In this document: piece by piece, positions 27,920 through 36,632 of the stretch | Layout of the letters: each line of letters begins with the position of its first letter | Numbering within the stretch: the stretch's first letter is position 1 | Source: Candidatus Melainabacteria bacterium RIFCSPHIGHO2_02_FULL_34_12 | GTDB lineage: Bacteria; Cyanobacteriota; Vampirovibrionia; 2-02-FULL-35-15 | DNA length: 64,000 nucleotides | Reading direction: 5' to 3' | NCBI GenBank assembly: GCA_001784555.1 | Contig: MFRM01000017.1 | Coordinates: 40,020-104,019, forward strand | Position numbers and translations under genes: made by a program | Notes under the pieces: generated by a model | What the model was told of the DNA's origin: nothing | The model's database searches: none | The model's input: the letters and a program-made list of their open reading frames with translations, nothing else

Positions 27920-28123
27920 TTAGGATTTTTGATTTGGTTGTGTTTTTTCTTGCTTTAAACGTGTAGCGTACTCGGCTAGATTTAAAATGGGTGACTCATT
28001 ATCATCAGGGGGCATATACTGTGATATTCTGTTGCTGCCGTCCCTCGAAAATGAACTTCTGTCGTGATTAGCACCTATTGCTGCAATTATATCTTTTTGA
28101 CTTGTAGTTGGTCTTATTATCAT
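27920..28123 (-). CDS. Small hypothetical protein, 67 aa
   Basis: A short polar protein with no signal or membrane segment (MIIRPTTSQKDIIAAIGANH at the start, then a Ser/Arg/Asp-rich middle and a basic C-terminus). It lies on the same strand as the 154-aa protein and the AAA+ ATPase upstream, with 147 bp between. It may be a small lineage-specific protein of the same locus; coding status is uncertain. Confidence 0.4.
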   Translation of the reverse strand: MIIRPTTSQKDIIAAIGANHDRSSFSRDGSNRISQYMPPDDNESPILNLAEYATRLKQEKTQPNQKS

Positions 28124-28270
28124 ATTTTAATTGTATTCTTCATTAATTACCCAAGTCATCATTCTACAGTATAGTATTTAAAATTATTTATAAGCTTAAT
28201 ATTATTTTTAGGTTCTAATATACTATAAATATAATAAGTTTAATTGATATATCTTCATTTTATTTATGTT

Positions 28271-28735
28271 TTATTCTCCTGTATATATTTTTAATCTATA
28301 CAGATTGTCTCTTTCTGGACCTGAATTTTTATTTGAACTTACAGGTGGGAAATTGTCAACTTCAAGAACATTTGCATAATTATCTTGACTAGAAATACTT
28401 TCAGCTTTTAAATTTTGATCGTTCATTTGAATAAGGCCAAATATCATTGCCAGAGCTGCTGTAGAAACTAACTGTAACTTAACTCTAGAAAGAGCAAGAA
28501 GAATCTTTTCAAAAGAAAATATTCCTTTAAAAGCTGCCCATGCAGATATTCCAGATATGCCGGCTGCAACAACTACTGCTGCTGTTCTCTCAGGGGTTAA
28601 AGTAGAAGCTACCAAAGCTCTTTCAAATAAATTCATTTGAGGCATTCTGTCTACTGTGTCATCGCTATGCAAAGGACGTTGTGTAAATCGTACAACTCGA
28701 TCAGAAAAAGATTTATTCGGCCCAGAAATTTTCAT
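28271..28735 (-). CDS. Hypothetical membrane protein, 154 aa
   Basis: I recognise no family. A basic N-terminus (MKISGPNKSFSDRVVRFTQR) precedes two hydrophobic segments, about residues 52-72 (AAVVVAAGISGISAWAAF) and 85-103 (VKLQLVSTAALAMIFGLI). The C-terminal 45 residues are polar. It lies 115 bp downstream of the AAA+ ATPase on the same strand and is a candidate membrane partner for it. The G/A-rich first segment resembles that of the ATPase's own N-terminal region in composition only. Confidence 0.55.
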   Translation of the reverse strand: MKISGPNKSFSDRVVRFTQRPLHSDDTVDRMPQMNLFERALVASTLTPERTAAVVVAAGISGISAWAAFKGIFSFEKILLALSRVKLQLVSTAALAMIFGLIQMNDQNLKAESISSQDNYANVLEVDNFPPVSSNKNSGPERDNLYRLKIYTGE

Positions 28736-28850
28736 GACTTCAATCTATGAATGCTTTGAAAATTTTTTGTTTCCAAATGAAATTTAGTAGTAGTAGAGGA
28801 AATGTCGATACGCTAGGGATGGGGTGAGAGTTATTTGAGTAATTAAGCAA

Positions 28851-31139
28851 CTATGTCGTAGCAAATCCCCCCTGAAAAAGATCCCCAAAAAGATCAGCTA
28901 GTTGATCAGCTCCTAATTTAACTTTTTCTCCTTTTTCAGCAGCTTTAAATATATAGCTAAATAGTTTATAAAATGGGCTTTTGTTTCCATTTGTAGTTTT
29001 GAACATTGAAAGTATTTCAGAAGTACACATAGCAGTAAATTCACTAAGCGGAATTTCTACCATATGATTAATCTTTAGAGCTGCCGAAAATCCAGTAAGA
29101 CCCGAAACAGTTCTTGGGTCTGAAGTAGGCTCCAGCGCAATTTTAACCTTACCTCTACTTTTATCAATACTAAAGCCATGTGTATATGAAACAAGCTTAC
29201 CTGCTTCTAGCTCAACTTGTGAAACTCCTCTTGAAGTAAACACTCCTGAGTCATGTCCATAAATTTCACCTAAGATCTTTATGACTTCATCAGCACCTAT
29301 ACCATCACCTTGTAAACAACTCAACACGCGCTCCCTTATATCTAACTTATGATCTCTCAAATATCCCTTAACAAGTTCCTTTGCAACTCCATCTTTTAAA
29401 AGACCTTGGTATGTTAGATCATTTAATTCCTCGGCTTTAGCCTTTCTTGCAACTTGTGCTGCAACACAAATATCTCTTAATCCATCTATAGATAATTTAC
29501 AACCTGCAGCTTTTATCTTTTCATTTATTTTTTCTTCATTACCAAAGCTAGCCCATTGAGCATCAGTACATCCTAAGCGCTTTTCTCCATTTTCTGCAGC
29601 ACTTTCTCTTACAGCATCTGCTATATTACCCAAGGTTGTAGCACAATCAGGAACTGCTTTTTCTTCAATATAACGTCCATTCAAGAGATTAGAACCATAT
29701 TTTGAAGAAATTTCTACTAACAAAATGTCTCTAAGTTCTTTAATTCTAGTTGAAAACGGTGTATCAGCCGCTGGCTGATAAATTTGAGATAATACTTCCG
29801 GATCAAAGGTCAGTAACAAATTTTTTGCTAATATTTCAGCCTGCTCTTTCGGAGCAGGGTCATTTATTTCAATCTCAACAACTCCTAATCTTTCATTATG
29901 TGGAACAATTTTATCCTTTATAACTTGTGCCTTCTGTTTATCATCTAAACCGGCTGTGATCACATCAGTAAGTTCTGCTATATATTCTGCTCTTGTTTTG
30001 TTTGCAGTTAATATTATTGGACACTTTTGTTCTTTTACATTAATCAATGAATTAATCCCTGTTAATATTCCATATAGTTGTTGAATATCAACGCCTTCCT
30101 TAGCCATCTCACCTAACTTATCATATTCATCTATAAAGAATGCCAATTCTTCATTCTGGTGTTTCGGATCGTCCTTATATTCTTTAATTAGAGCCTTCAC
30201 ACGAGTAAGAAGCATATCAAACACTAATAATGGATTACTTGCTCTTTGCCTAAAAGCATCACCCACTCCTTTACCAGCTTTATCAGCTAATGCAGCTTTA
30301 TCATATTCAACTCGCCTAAGTTCATCCGCTCCTTTTACTAATGCTGGTACACTAATTTCTATAATCACAGGTTTTTTATTTCTAGCTTCAACTTTTCTTG
30401 CCCAGTTAGAAAGAATAACCTTAGCTCCAGTACTTTTTCCTGAACCAGACATACCACAAATAAATGCTGTTTCTGGTCTATTTGGTATTTGACTTCTGTT
30501 AAAAACCTTTCCTTGAATATCTCTTCTATATGTTAATTTTTTTTCTAAATCAGCTGCATCAGCATGAATTCCTTCTACTGACATCTCTGAATAAATATCT
30601 CTACCAGCCTTATTACTGATTCTCTTCTCTTGTAATCTACCTGCTTTGTCTGAACCCAATGCAAAATCTTCTTGAAATCTTGTAAGTTGACCAACAAAAG
30701 AAAGTACTGGTCCACCATACATAAGAACATTGCCTATAAGTCCTAAAATAGAACCAAAAATAGATCCTTCACCTGGAACATGACGCTCATTTCCATTTTG
30801 ATCAGTCACAGTTCTAGTTGCAGGTGAAATTTTATTCTTTATCCATTTAACAATTGCTCCAGGTATTACAGCCATATATCCATAGGTTAGAATTTGATTT
30901 TTAATAAAAAGCCAAATTTTACTAAGAGTATTTTGTTCCTGTTTTTCACCAGAGACTTCTTCTCTGTAGGGAATTTCATAATCACCAAAAGGACCATATG
31001 CTGCCCCACCAATTATTTGCTGTCCAAATTTATTTGATATTGCTTCGGAAATAAACTCGCCACCTTTTTGAAGCCAGCCCAACTGTGCTGCTCCGTCAAA
31101 GCCACCTATTCCACCAATACCTATGTTTAATAAAAACAA
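28851..31139 (-). CDS. Membrane-associated AAA+ family ATPase of unknown function, 762 aa
   Basis: The N-terminus is glycine-rich and hydrophobic, with two likely membrane segments (about residues 75-100 and 125-150). An AAA+ core follows: Walker A GMSGSGKST (229-237), Walker B LAFFIDEYDKL (332-342) and a sensor-1-like IILTANKT with N380. The region after about residue 480 is helical and unknown to me, and the C-terminus is FGDLFQGGFATT. The start is TTG at 31139 with GGAGAG 7 nt upstream. It does not match FtsH, Lon, Clp, MoxR or STAND layouts that I can recognise. The two smaller genes downstream on the same strand may be partners. ATPase fold is firm; role unknown. Confidence 0.75.
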   Translation of the reverse strand: MFLLNIGIGGIGGFDGAAQLGWLQKGGEFISEAISNKFGQQIIGGAAYGPFGDYEIPYREEVSGEKQEQNTLSKIWLFIKNQILTYGYMAVIPGAIVKWIKNKISPATRTVTDQNGNERHVPGEGSIFGSILGLIGNVLMYGGPVLSFVGQLTRFQEDFALGSDKAGRLQEKRISNKAGRDIYSEMSVEGIHADAADLEKKLTYRRDIQGKVFNRSQIPNRPETAFICGMSGSGKSTGAKVILSNWARKVEARNKKPVIIEISVPALVKGADELRRVEYDKAALADKAGKGVGDAFRQRASNPLLVFDMLLTRVKALIKEYKDDPKHQNEELAFFIDEYDKLGEMAKEGVDIQQLYGILTGINSLINVKEQKCPIILTANKTRAEYIAELTDVITAGLDDKQKAQVIKDKIVPHNERLGVVEIEINDPAPKEQAEILAKNLLLTFDPEVLSQIYQPAADTPFSTRIKELRDILLVEISSKYGSNLLNGRYIEEKAVPDCATTLGNIADAVRESAAENGEKRLGCTDAQWASFGNEEKINEKIKAAGCKLSIDGLRDICVAAQVARKAKAEELNDLTYQGLLKDGVAKELVKGYLRDHKLDIRERVLSCLQGDGIGADEVIKILGEIYGHDSGVFTSRGVSQVELEAGKLVSYTHGFSIDKSRGKVKIALEPTSDPRTVSGLTGFSAALKINHMVEIPLSEFTAMCTSEILSMFKTTNGNKSPFYKLFSYIFKAAEKGEKVKLGADQLADLFGDLFQGGFATT

Positions 31140-31411
31140 CTATTTACTCTCCTGAAATATTACTCTTAAATACTCTTCTTAAATAACTCAGACCATATTT
31201 AATCCGATATTAACAAATTAAACTCTTAAAAGTAAATGGTTAAAGAAAAGATTTTCCTTAATGTTTTTCACACATAAAAAATCAACGGCATTTATAATAA
31301 AACAGAAGAGAAATATCGAAATTACTCAAATATGAAAAAAACATTAAGCCTACTGATTTCCTTAACCTGGTTTCTTAACCATAGGTATTCTGATGTTATA
31401 CTTCAAATATC
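31140..31411. other. 272-bp divergent intergenic region
   Basis: AT-rich, between the AAA+ ATPase (minus) and the 77-aa gene (plus). It must hold promoters for both. No RNA gene, repeat or clear operator is seen. Confidence 0.4.
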
Positions 31412-31645
31412 ATGAATGAAAATTTTGACAACTTATTAAGTTCAATAAACAGCCTCCCAAAGTCAGAGCAAGACAAGCTTTTTAATTATCTTCTGTATAA
31501 AAAATCTGCTCTTTCACAAGACAAAAAAGAACTGATTGAATTTATGACAGCATCCTCTGAAAGAATTAAACAATGGATGAAAAGAACCGATAATCTTATA
31601 GAAAAAATGGATGACTTTTTTAATGACCTTAAGAAATCAGCTTAA
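31412..31645 (+). CDS. Small helical hypothetical protein, 77 aa
   Basis: A short charged, probably coiled-coil protein (NLLSSINSLPKSEQDKLFNY, then SSERIKQWMKRTDNLIEKMD). No cysteines or signal are present. It overlaps the next gene by 35 nt or less and starts a three-gene operon leading to ubiA. Function unknown. Confidence 0.55.
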   Translation: MNENFDNLLSSINSLPKSEQDKLFNYLLYKKSALSQDKKELIEFMTASSERIKQWMKRTDNLIEKMDDFFNDLKKSA

Positions 31646-31994
31646 TGACAATTTACTAAAAGTTAAAGATAAAGTCTTAAAAGCTGAAGAAGCATATAAA
31701 TATTGTTTTTCATTAATACAATCATTTTTTGCTAACGAGTTAATTGATGATGATCTAAATAGAATTTTTGCTTTAAAAAAGGTTGAAATTGAAAGCACAT
31801 ATGAAAAATTAGAAAAGTTAACTGATTATTACAAAGCTTTTGAAAATCACAAAGACATAATCTCAGGGAATGATAGAACAATTAAAAATACATTTGAATT
31901 ACTTATTGAATTAAAAGATGAATTCAATAATCTTATTGCTGAAATTCAGGGATTTGCAATTTTTCTTGAAAATAGCCTAAAAGAAAAACAATGA
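31611..31994 (+). CDS. Small coiled-coil hypothetical protein, 127 aa
   Basis: An all-helical, charged protein with heptad-like spacing (LLKVKDKVLKAEEAYKYCFS, VEIESTYEKLEKLTDYYKAF). The start could be ATG 31611 or ATG 31623; neither has a strong ribosome site, which suggests coupling to the preceding gene. Its stop overlaps the ubiA start (ATGA, 31991-31994). The tight linkage suggests co-expression with the prenyltransferase, but I know no functional link. Confidence 0.55.
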   Translation: MTFLMTLRNQLNDNLLKVKDKVLKAEEAYKYCFSLIQSFFANELIDDDLNRIFALKKVEIESTYEKLEKLTDYYKAFENHKDIISGNDRTIKNTFELLIELKDEFNNLIAEIQGFAIFLENSLKEKQ

Positions 31995-32845
31995 AAACTA
32001 TAACCAATTTTCTTAACTTAGTTAAATTCGAACACTCAGTTTTTGCCCTGCCATTTGCTCTCTCAGGAGCAATTCTGGCAGTTAAAAATGGCTTTCCTGA
32101 AATCACTACCATCTTATGGATTGTCTTAGCTATGGTCTCAGGAAGGTCGCTGGCTATGAGCTTAAATAGAATCATTGATAAAGATATTGACTCTAAAAAT
32201 CCCCGCACAAAGTTAAGAGAACTACCAAAAGGAATCTTAACCTTAAATCAGGCTATTTTATTTTCTATAATTTCACTTTCTGTTTTTATTTATTCAGCAC
32301 TGCAACTGCCTAGAATTTGTTTATATCTACTTCCAATAGCAGCAGTGTGGTTTTATGTTTATCCATTTACAAAAAGATTTACTTTTTTATCACATCTATG
32401 GCTTGGAATTGCAATTGGGGCTTCAGTAATTGCCGGATGGATTGCAGTTACTGGAAGTATTAATTCTATTATTCCATTTATTCTTTCATGTGCAGTAACT
32501 TTCTGGGTAGCCGGATTTGATGTCTTATATGCCTGTCAGGATTATGAGTTTGATAAAAAAAATGATCTTCACAGCATACCCAGTAAATTTGGAATTAAAA
32601 ACGCTCTTTTAATCTCAAGAGTTTTTCATTTAACTACAGTTACACTTTTGATCATTCTTGGATACTTTATAGAAAGTAGTTTTATTTACTGGATGAGTGT
32701 TATATTTGTAGCTTCTATGCTTACATATGAACAAAACCTCGTTAAAGAAAATGATTTGTCAAAATTAGACCTGGCATTTTTTACGCTTAACGGCTGGGTA
32801 AGTATGGGATTTCTAGGGTTTATGGTTATGGAGAAAGTGTTTTAG
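31991..32845 (+). CDS. UbiA-family prenyltransferase (4-hydroxybenzoate polyprenyltransferase-like)
   Basis: This is an integral membrane enzyme that joins a polyprenyl chain to an aromatic ring for quinone synthesis. The first Asp-rich motif is NRIIDKDIDSKNPRT (about residues 56-70), and the second is YACQDYEFDKKNDLHSIP (about 180-197). Around eight hydrophobic helices are visible. At 284 aa it has the size of UbiA/MqnP. In bacteria lacking the classical menaquinone route, the same family (MqnP) acts in the futalosine pathway; the window cannot decide between these. The MtnP homologue at 38044 does not settle it either. It is the last gene of an operon with two small helical proteins. Confidence 0.88.
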   Translation: MKTITNFLNLVKFEHSVFALPFALSGAILAVKNGFPEITTILWIVLAMVSGRSLAMSLNRIIDKDIDSKNPRTKLRELPKGILTLNQAILFSIISLSVFIYSALQLPRICLYLLPIAAVWFYVYPFTKRFTFLSHLWLGIAIGASVIAGWIAVTGSINSIIPFILSCAVTFWVAGFDVLYACQDYEFDKKNDLHSIPSKFGIKNALLISRVFHLTTVTLLIILGYFIESSFIYWMSVIFVASMLTYEQNLVKENDLSKLDLAFFTLNGWVSMGFLGFMVMEKVF

Positions 32846-32868
32846 TTTATATGAAAGGAGAGCATAAA

Positions 32869-32924
32869 ATGTCATTGCTAGGATGAGATTGCCACGCCTC
32901 ATTTCATTCGGCTCGCAATGACAT
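32869..32924. repeat. REP-like palindrome (GTCATTGC family)
   Basis: The ends ATGTCATTGC (32869-32878) and GCAATGACAT (32915-32924) are perfect inverted repeats around GAGATTGCCACGCCTC. This closely resembles the GTCATTGCGAG...GATTGCCACG intergenic repeat seen in many bacterial genomes (from memory). It lies between ubiA and the epimerase gene; the latter starts 7 bp later, so the hairpin is at its ribosome-binding region. Confidence 0.7.
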
Positions 32925-32930
32925 GAAGTC

Positions 32931-33914
32931 ATGCCAAAAGTTTTTGTAACCGGGGCTACCGGATTTATAGGGAATAACCTTGTTAGTAAATTACTTGAAA
33001 AAGGCTATGCCGTAAAGATTTTAGTAAGAGATAAATCTCTTCTGGATTTGTTTAAATGGAAGAATGATGTAGATATTTTACCGGGAGATATCTTAGAACC
33101 TGAAACATTTCAGGGAAAAATAAATGACTGTGAAATTATTATTCACGGGGCAGCGTTAATTGCCTTCTGGAATAGAATCTGGGATAAGCTTTACCAGGTA
33201 AATGTAATTGGGACAAGAAACATCCTGGACGAAGCATTAAAATCAGGTTGTAAAAAATTTATTCATATTAGCTCTGTTGCTGCTATAGGATATGGAGAAA
33301 AAGGTGAGTCTATAAATGAAGATCATTCATTTAACTGGAGTAAACATAAGATTTGCTATATGGAAACCAAACACGAAGCTGAAATTGAAGTCCACAAAGC
33401 TATTGCAAAAGGACTAAATGCCACCATGGTAAATCCTGCAAATGTATGGGGAGTGGGGGATTTTAGAGGAAGACGAGTACCCGTTATTAAAGTAGTTAGG
33501 CTCAGACAGCCATTTTATGTTCATGCCGGGACAAACTTTGTAGATGTAGATGCAGTCTGTGAAGGCATTATCAATGCAATACTGCTTGGAAAATGCGGCG
33601 AAAGATATATTCTGGGCGGAGAGAATCTTGAAATAAAAGATTTTCTTTCTACCATTGCTAGTGAGCTTGGAGTATCAAAACCATTTATAAAACTACCTAA
33701 ATTACCTATTGTTTTAGCTTCATATACACAGGAAGCTCTTGGAATGTTTACAGGAAAATCTCCAAGACCAGCCGCTTCACAGCTTTGTTTTTTTGGTAAA
33801 AATATTTACTATGACAGCAGTAAAGCTGCTACAGAATTAAAGATGCCTATAATTCCGTTTAGAGAGTGTATACATAAAACAATAAAATTTTACCAAGAAC
33901 AAAAACTACTATGA
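32931..33914 (+). CDS. NAD-dependent epimerase/dehydratase (extended SDR)
   Basis: This is an extended short-chain dehydrogenase/reductase acting on a sugar nucleotide or isoprenoid-linked substrate. The NAD-binding motif is VTGATGFIGNNLV (about residues 6-18), followed by GDILEPETF, IHGAALIAFW, the SSVAAIGYG strand and the active-site YMETK (Tyr-x-x-x-Lys). Sequence style resembles hopanoid-associated sugar epimerase (HpnA) and dihydroflavonol reductase-like proteins. At 327 aa it is normal. It begins directly after a REP-like hairpin, and its substrate cannot be assigned from context. Confidence 0.85.
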   Translation: MPKVFVTGATGFIGNNLVSKLLEKGYAVKILVRDKSLLDLFKWKNDVDILPGDILEPETFQGKINDCEIIIHGAALIAFWNRIWDKLYQVNVIGTRNILDEALKSGCKKFIHISSVAAIGYGEKGESINEDHSFNWSKHKICYMETKHEAEIEVHKAIAKGLNATMVNPANVWGVGDFRGRRVPVIKVVRLRQPFYVHAGTNFVDVDAVCEGIINAILLGKCGERYILGGENLEIKDFLSTIASELGVSKPFIKLPKLPIVLASYTQEALGMFTGKSPRPAASQLCFFGKNIYYDSSKAATELKMPIIPFRECIHKTIKFYQEQKLL

Positions 33915-33919
33915 GCGCG

Positions 33920-34028
33920 TGTCGGAGTGTCGGAGTATCGGCGTACTTCATAACGTAAAAGAATTCCTAGATCCGTTCTCTGTCCTCTCGCCGATACGCC
34001 TTTACGCCGGTTCGCCGTTACGTTCTAT
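33920..34028. repeat. GC-rich octamer arrays between epimerase and pyk
   Basis: On the left are TGTCGGAG, TGTCGGAG and TATCGGCG (33920-33943). On the right are CGCCGATA, CGCCTTTA, CGCCGGTT and CGCCGTTA (33989-34020), running into the pyk stop codon at 34025. TATCGGCG and CGCCGATA are reverse complements, so the two arrays can pair across about 45 nt. The block is GC-rich in an AT-rich genome and lies between convergent genes. Confidence 0.75.
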
Positions 34029-35446
34029 TTCCCTTCACATTTATGAATCTTTATAAAATTACTTTCACCACGTGCTGCAATAGGAAGACCACCAGTAACT
34101 ATAACAATGTCTCCTTTTTTAACCAGCTTATGCTCTATCAATGTTTTTTCAACCAGGTTCATCATGGCTTCAGTATCGTAAACATCCATTAGTAAAATCG
34201 GTGTAGTTCCCCAGCAAAGACTTAGCTGGCGACTAACCATTTCGTTCTGTGTTAGTGCTAATACTTTTACTGGCGGTCTTTGTTTTGAAACCAGCTTTGC
34301 AGTTGTCCCTGAAAGGGTAAAGGATGCAATAGCTGTTGCTTTTACACGTTCAGCCAGCTCACAGGCACTTCTTGCTAGATTTTCCTGGACAGTTTTAACA
34401 TCATGCCTTAATCTGGGTGCTACTGATTCTGCTTCAAGAGCAATCTTATGCATAGTTTCAACAGTAAGGGCTGGGTACTTACCGCTGGCAGTTTCCCCAG
34501 AAAGCATAATGGCATCTGTTCCATCAAAGATTGCATTTGCTACATCGCTAACCTCTGCCCTAGTGGGTTTTGGAGAATTAATCATAGATTCAAGCATCTG
34601 CGTAGCAGTAATAACCAGCACATTGTTTTCATTTGCCTGCTGAATAATTCTTTTTTGAATTGTAGGAAGTTTTTCAGGTGATAATTCTACGCCTAGATCA
34701 CCTCTGGCTACCATAATTCCATCAGCTACCTTTAAAATATTAGACAAATCATCTAATGCCTGCGGTTTTTCAATTTTTGCAATTATTTTTACAAATGAAT
34801 TCTTAGGAAGTAACTCTCTTAAAGCTAATATATCCTTAGCTGAACGTACAAAGGATAATGCAATTAAATCAACTTTATTATCAAGTCCATGTTTTAAATC
34901 TTTTTTATCTTTGTCAGTAAGCGGATTAAGATCTTTTAAATGTGTATCAGGAAAATTAACTCCTTTTCCGTCTTTCAGCTCTCCGCCGAAAAGGACCTGA
35001 CACTGGAGCTCTTTTGAATTTACTTTTCCAAGCACTTTCAGCTCAATCTTACCGTCATCCAAAAGCACTCTGTGAGAAGAAGTCAAGGTGTCAATGATCT
35101 TATTAAAATTAACTATTTGGAATTTTTTGTCCGTACCGGTAACAAATTCACTAGTTAAAATGATTTTTGATTTATCTTTTAAAGACACAGAGCCGTTTTT
35201 TAATTTTCCGACACGAATTTTTGGACCCTGAAGATCCAGCAAAATACCAATTTCTTTTTTTAATTTACCTGAGACTTTACGAATATTTTTTATCGTAAGA
35301 GTTCTCGTCGCAAGATCACTGTGAGAACAGTTTATACGGAAGACATTGGTCCCTGCTTTTATTAAAGCTTCTATGACATCAGGCTCTCTTGATGCAGGTC
35401 CTATCGTTGCAATTATTTTTGTTAGTCTGGATGTTTTCTCAGGCAC
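34025..35446 (-). CDS. pyk: Pyruvate kinase
   Basis: Pyruvate kinase transfers phosphate from phosphoenolpyruvate to ADP, making pyruvate and ATP. The N-terminus is TKIIATIGPASREPDVIEAL, with INCSHSD for NFSH, LLDLQGPKIRVG, IIAKIEKPQAL with the catalytic Lys, MVARGDLGVELSPE, TATQMLESM and MLSGETASGKYP. The C-terminal domain contains ATAIASFTLSGTTAKLVSKQ. The length of 473 aa is typical. It lies 5 bp after the aldolase gene as one operon, so two glycolytic enzymes are made together. An asparagine/cysteine pair (NCSH) replaces the usual NFSH. Confidence 0.97.
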   Translation of the reverse strand: MPEKTSRLTKIIATIGPASREPDVIEALIKAGTNVFRINCSHSDLATRTLTIKNIRKVSGKLKKEIGILLDLQGPKIRVGKLKNGSVSLKDKSKIILTSEFVTGTDKKFQIVNFNKIIDTLTSSHRVLLDDGKIELKVLGKVNSKELQCQVLFGGELKDGKGVNFPDTHLKDLNPLTDKDKKDLKHGLDNKVDLIALSFVRSAKDILALRELLPKNSFVKIIAKIEKPQALDDLSNILKVADGIMVARGDLGVELSPEKLPTIQKRIIQQANENNVLVITATQMLESMINSPKPTRAEVSDVANAIFDGTDAIMLSGETASGKYPALTVETMHKIALEAESVAPRLRHDVKTVQENLARSACELAERVKATAIASFTLSGTTAKLVSKQRPPVKVLALTQNEMVSRQLSLCWGTTPILLMDVYDTEAMMNLVEKTLIEHKLVKKGDIVIVTGGLPIAARGESNFIKIHKCEGK

Positions 35447-35451
35447 TGCTA

Positions 35452-36378
35452 TTAGCTTTCCAGTATCATTTTTTTAATTTGTGCAGAAAGTTTTAATGCA
35501 TTTGAGAATTCTCTCTGCCACATATTTCTGCCAAATATAAGTCCTGTAGCTCCGTTATCCATTGCAGCTCTTGCTTTGTGCAAAAGATCTTCATCACTTT
35601 GTTTACTTCCACCGGAAAACAAAACCATAGTTTTCCCTGCTGCATGGACTACTTTTGCAATAGCTTCCTCATAGGATAGCTTAAGAGTATTGTAAGGCTT
35701 AGGAAGTTTATCAAGTTTTGCTTCATCAATCTTTGGAACATTGATTTTAACTATATCTGCTCCAAACTCGCATGCTAGTCTGCTTGCATAATCAACTGCA
35801 TAAAGACTGTCTTTTCCACCCTTTGCTTCAATGGCTAAACCTCTTGGATATGCCCAGACCACTAGCGGCATACCATATTTTTCACAGTCATATCTGACTT
35901 CGTTTAATTGTCTAATATCACGATCCTGTGAAGGCGAGCCTACATAAAGCGTGTAACCAACTGCATCTGCACCAAGCCTTACTGCATCTTCAACACATGC
36001 CGTAAGAGGAGAGAATGCATTATCATCTGATGGAACATTTGTCTTACCGTTAATTTTTAAAAGCAGCGGTACTCTTCCTACATATTTTCTGGAATATTTC
36101 GCTGCAAGTCCTATATGCAGTGCAATTGCAGAAAAGCCACCCTCAAGTGCCAGCCTGTATTGAAAATCAGGATCTTCGCTAGGCGGATTTACATAAAAAT
36201 TCAATGGTCCATGTTCAATCCCCTGATCAATAGGGAGAATCATCAGGGTTCCATTAGCTGGACCATGTTCATAAAGCATTCTAAATAATCTGGTCTTTTT
36301 ACCTATTGAAATGTCTAAATCATCTAATTTTGGTCTTTTAACTTTCATTTTAAATTCTGCTTTACCTGCTATTGCCAT
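35452..36378 (-). CDS. Fructose-bisphosphate aldolase class I, archaeal/DhnA type
   Basis: This is a DeoC/FbaB-like class I aldolase that cleaves or forms fructose 1,6-bisphosphate through a Schiff-base lysine. Typical stretches are LPIDQGIEHGPLNF, GFSAIALHIGLA, LLLKINGKTN, LGADAVGYTLYVGS, YPRGLAIEAKGG, ADIVKINVPK (probable Schiff-base Lys) and VLFSGGSKQSDEDLL. At 308 aa it fits the FbaB group; some relatives are bifunctional in gluconeogenesis in archaea. It is the first gene of an operon with pyk. Confidence 0.92.
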   Translation of the reverse strand: MAIAGKAEFKMKVKRPKLDDLDISIGKKTRLFRMLYEHGPANGTLMILPIDQGIEHGPLNFYVNPPSEDPDFQYRLALEGGFSAIALHIGLAAKYSRKYVGRVPLLLKINGKTNVPSDDNAFSPLTACVEDAVRLGADAVGYTLYVGSPSQDRDIRQLNEVRYDCEKYGMPLVVWAYPRGLAIEAKGGKDSLYAVDYASRLACEFGADIVKINVPKIDEAKLDKLPKPYNTLKLSYEEAIAKVVHAAGKTMVLFSGGSKQSDEDLLHKARAAMDNGATGLIFGRNMWQREFSNALKLSAQIKKMILES

Positions 36379-36632
36379 TTATATACCCTCTCCTTTATTG
36401 TATTCATTAATCAAATCTTCTAACTGTCTTCATTGATAAACTTTACTATATTTTTTAGATATTTCATAATATTATAACTTGTTAATAATTTCTCAACTTA
36501 CATAACAAAATCAAGACCCCAATATACTCTTTTAATAGAGCAGAGCCACCGGAGTAATAAAAACTGTCAATGCACTATATTCATATTAAGAAACAAAAGT
36601 ATAATTACTTTTACTATAAGGTGGATAAAAAT

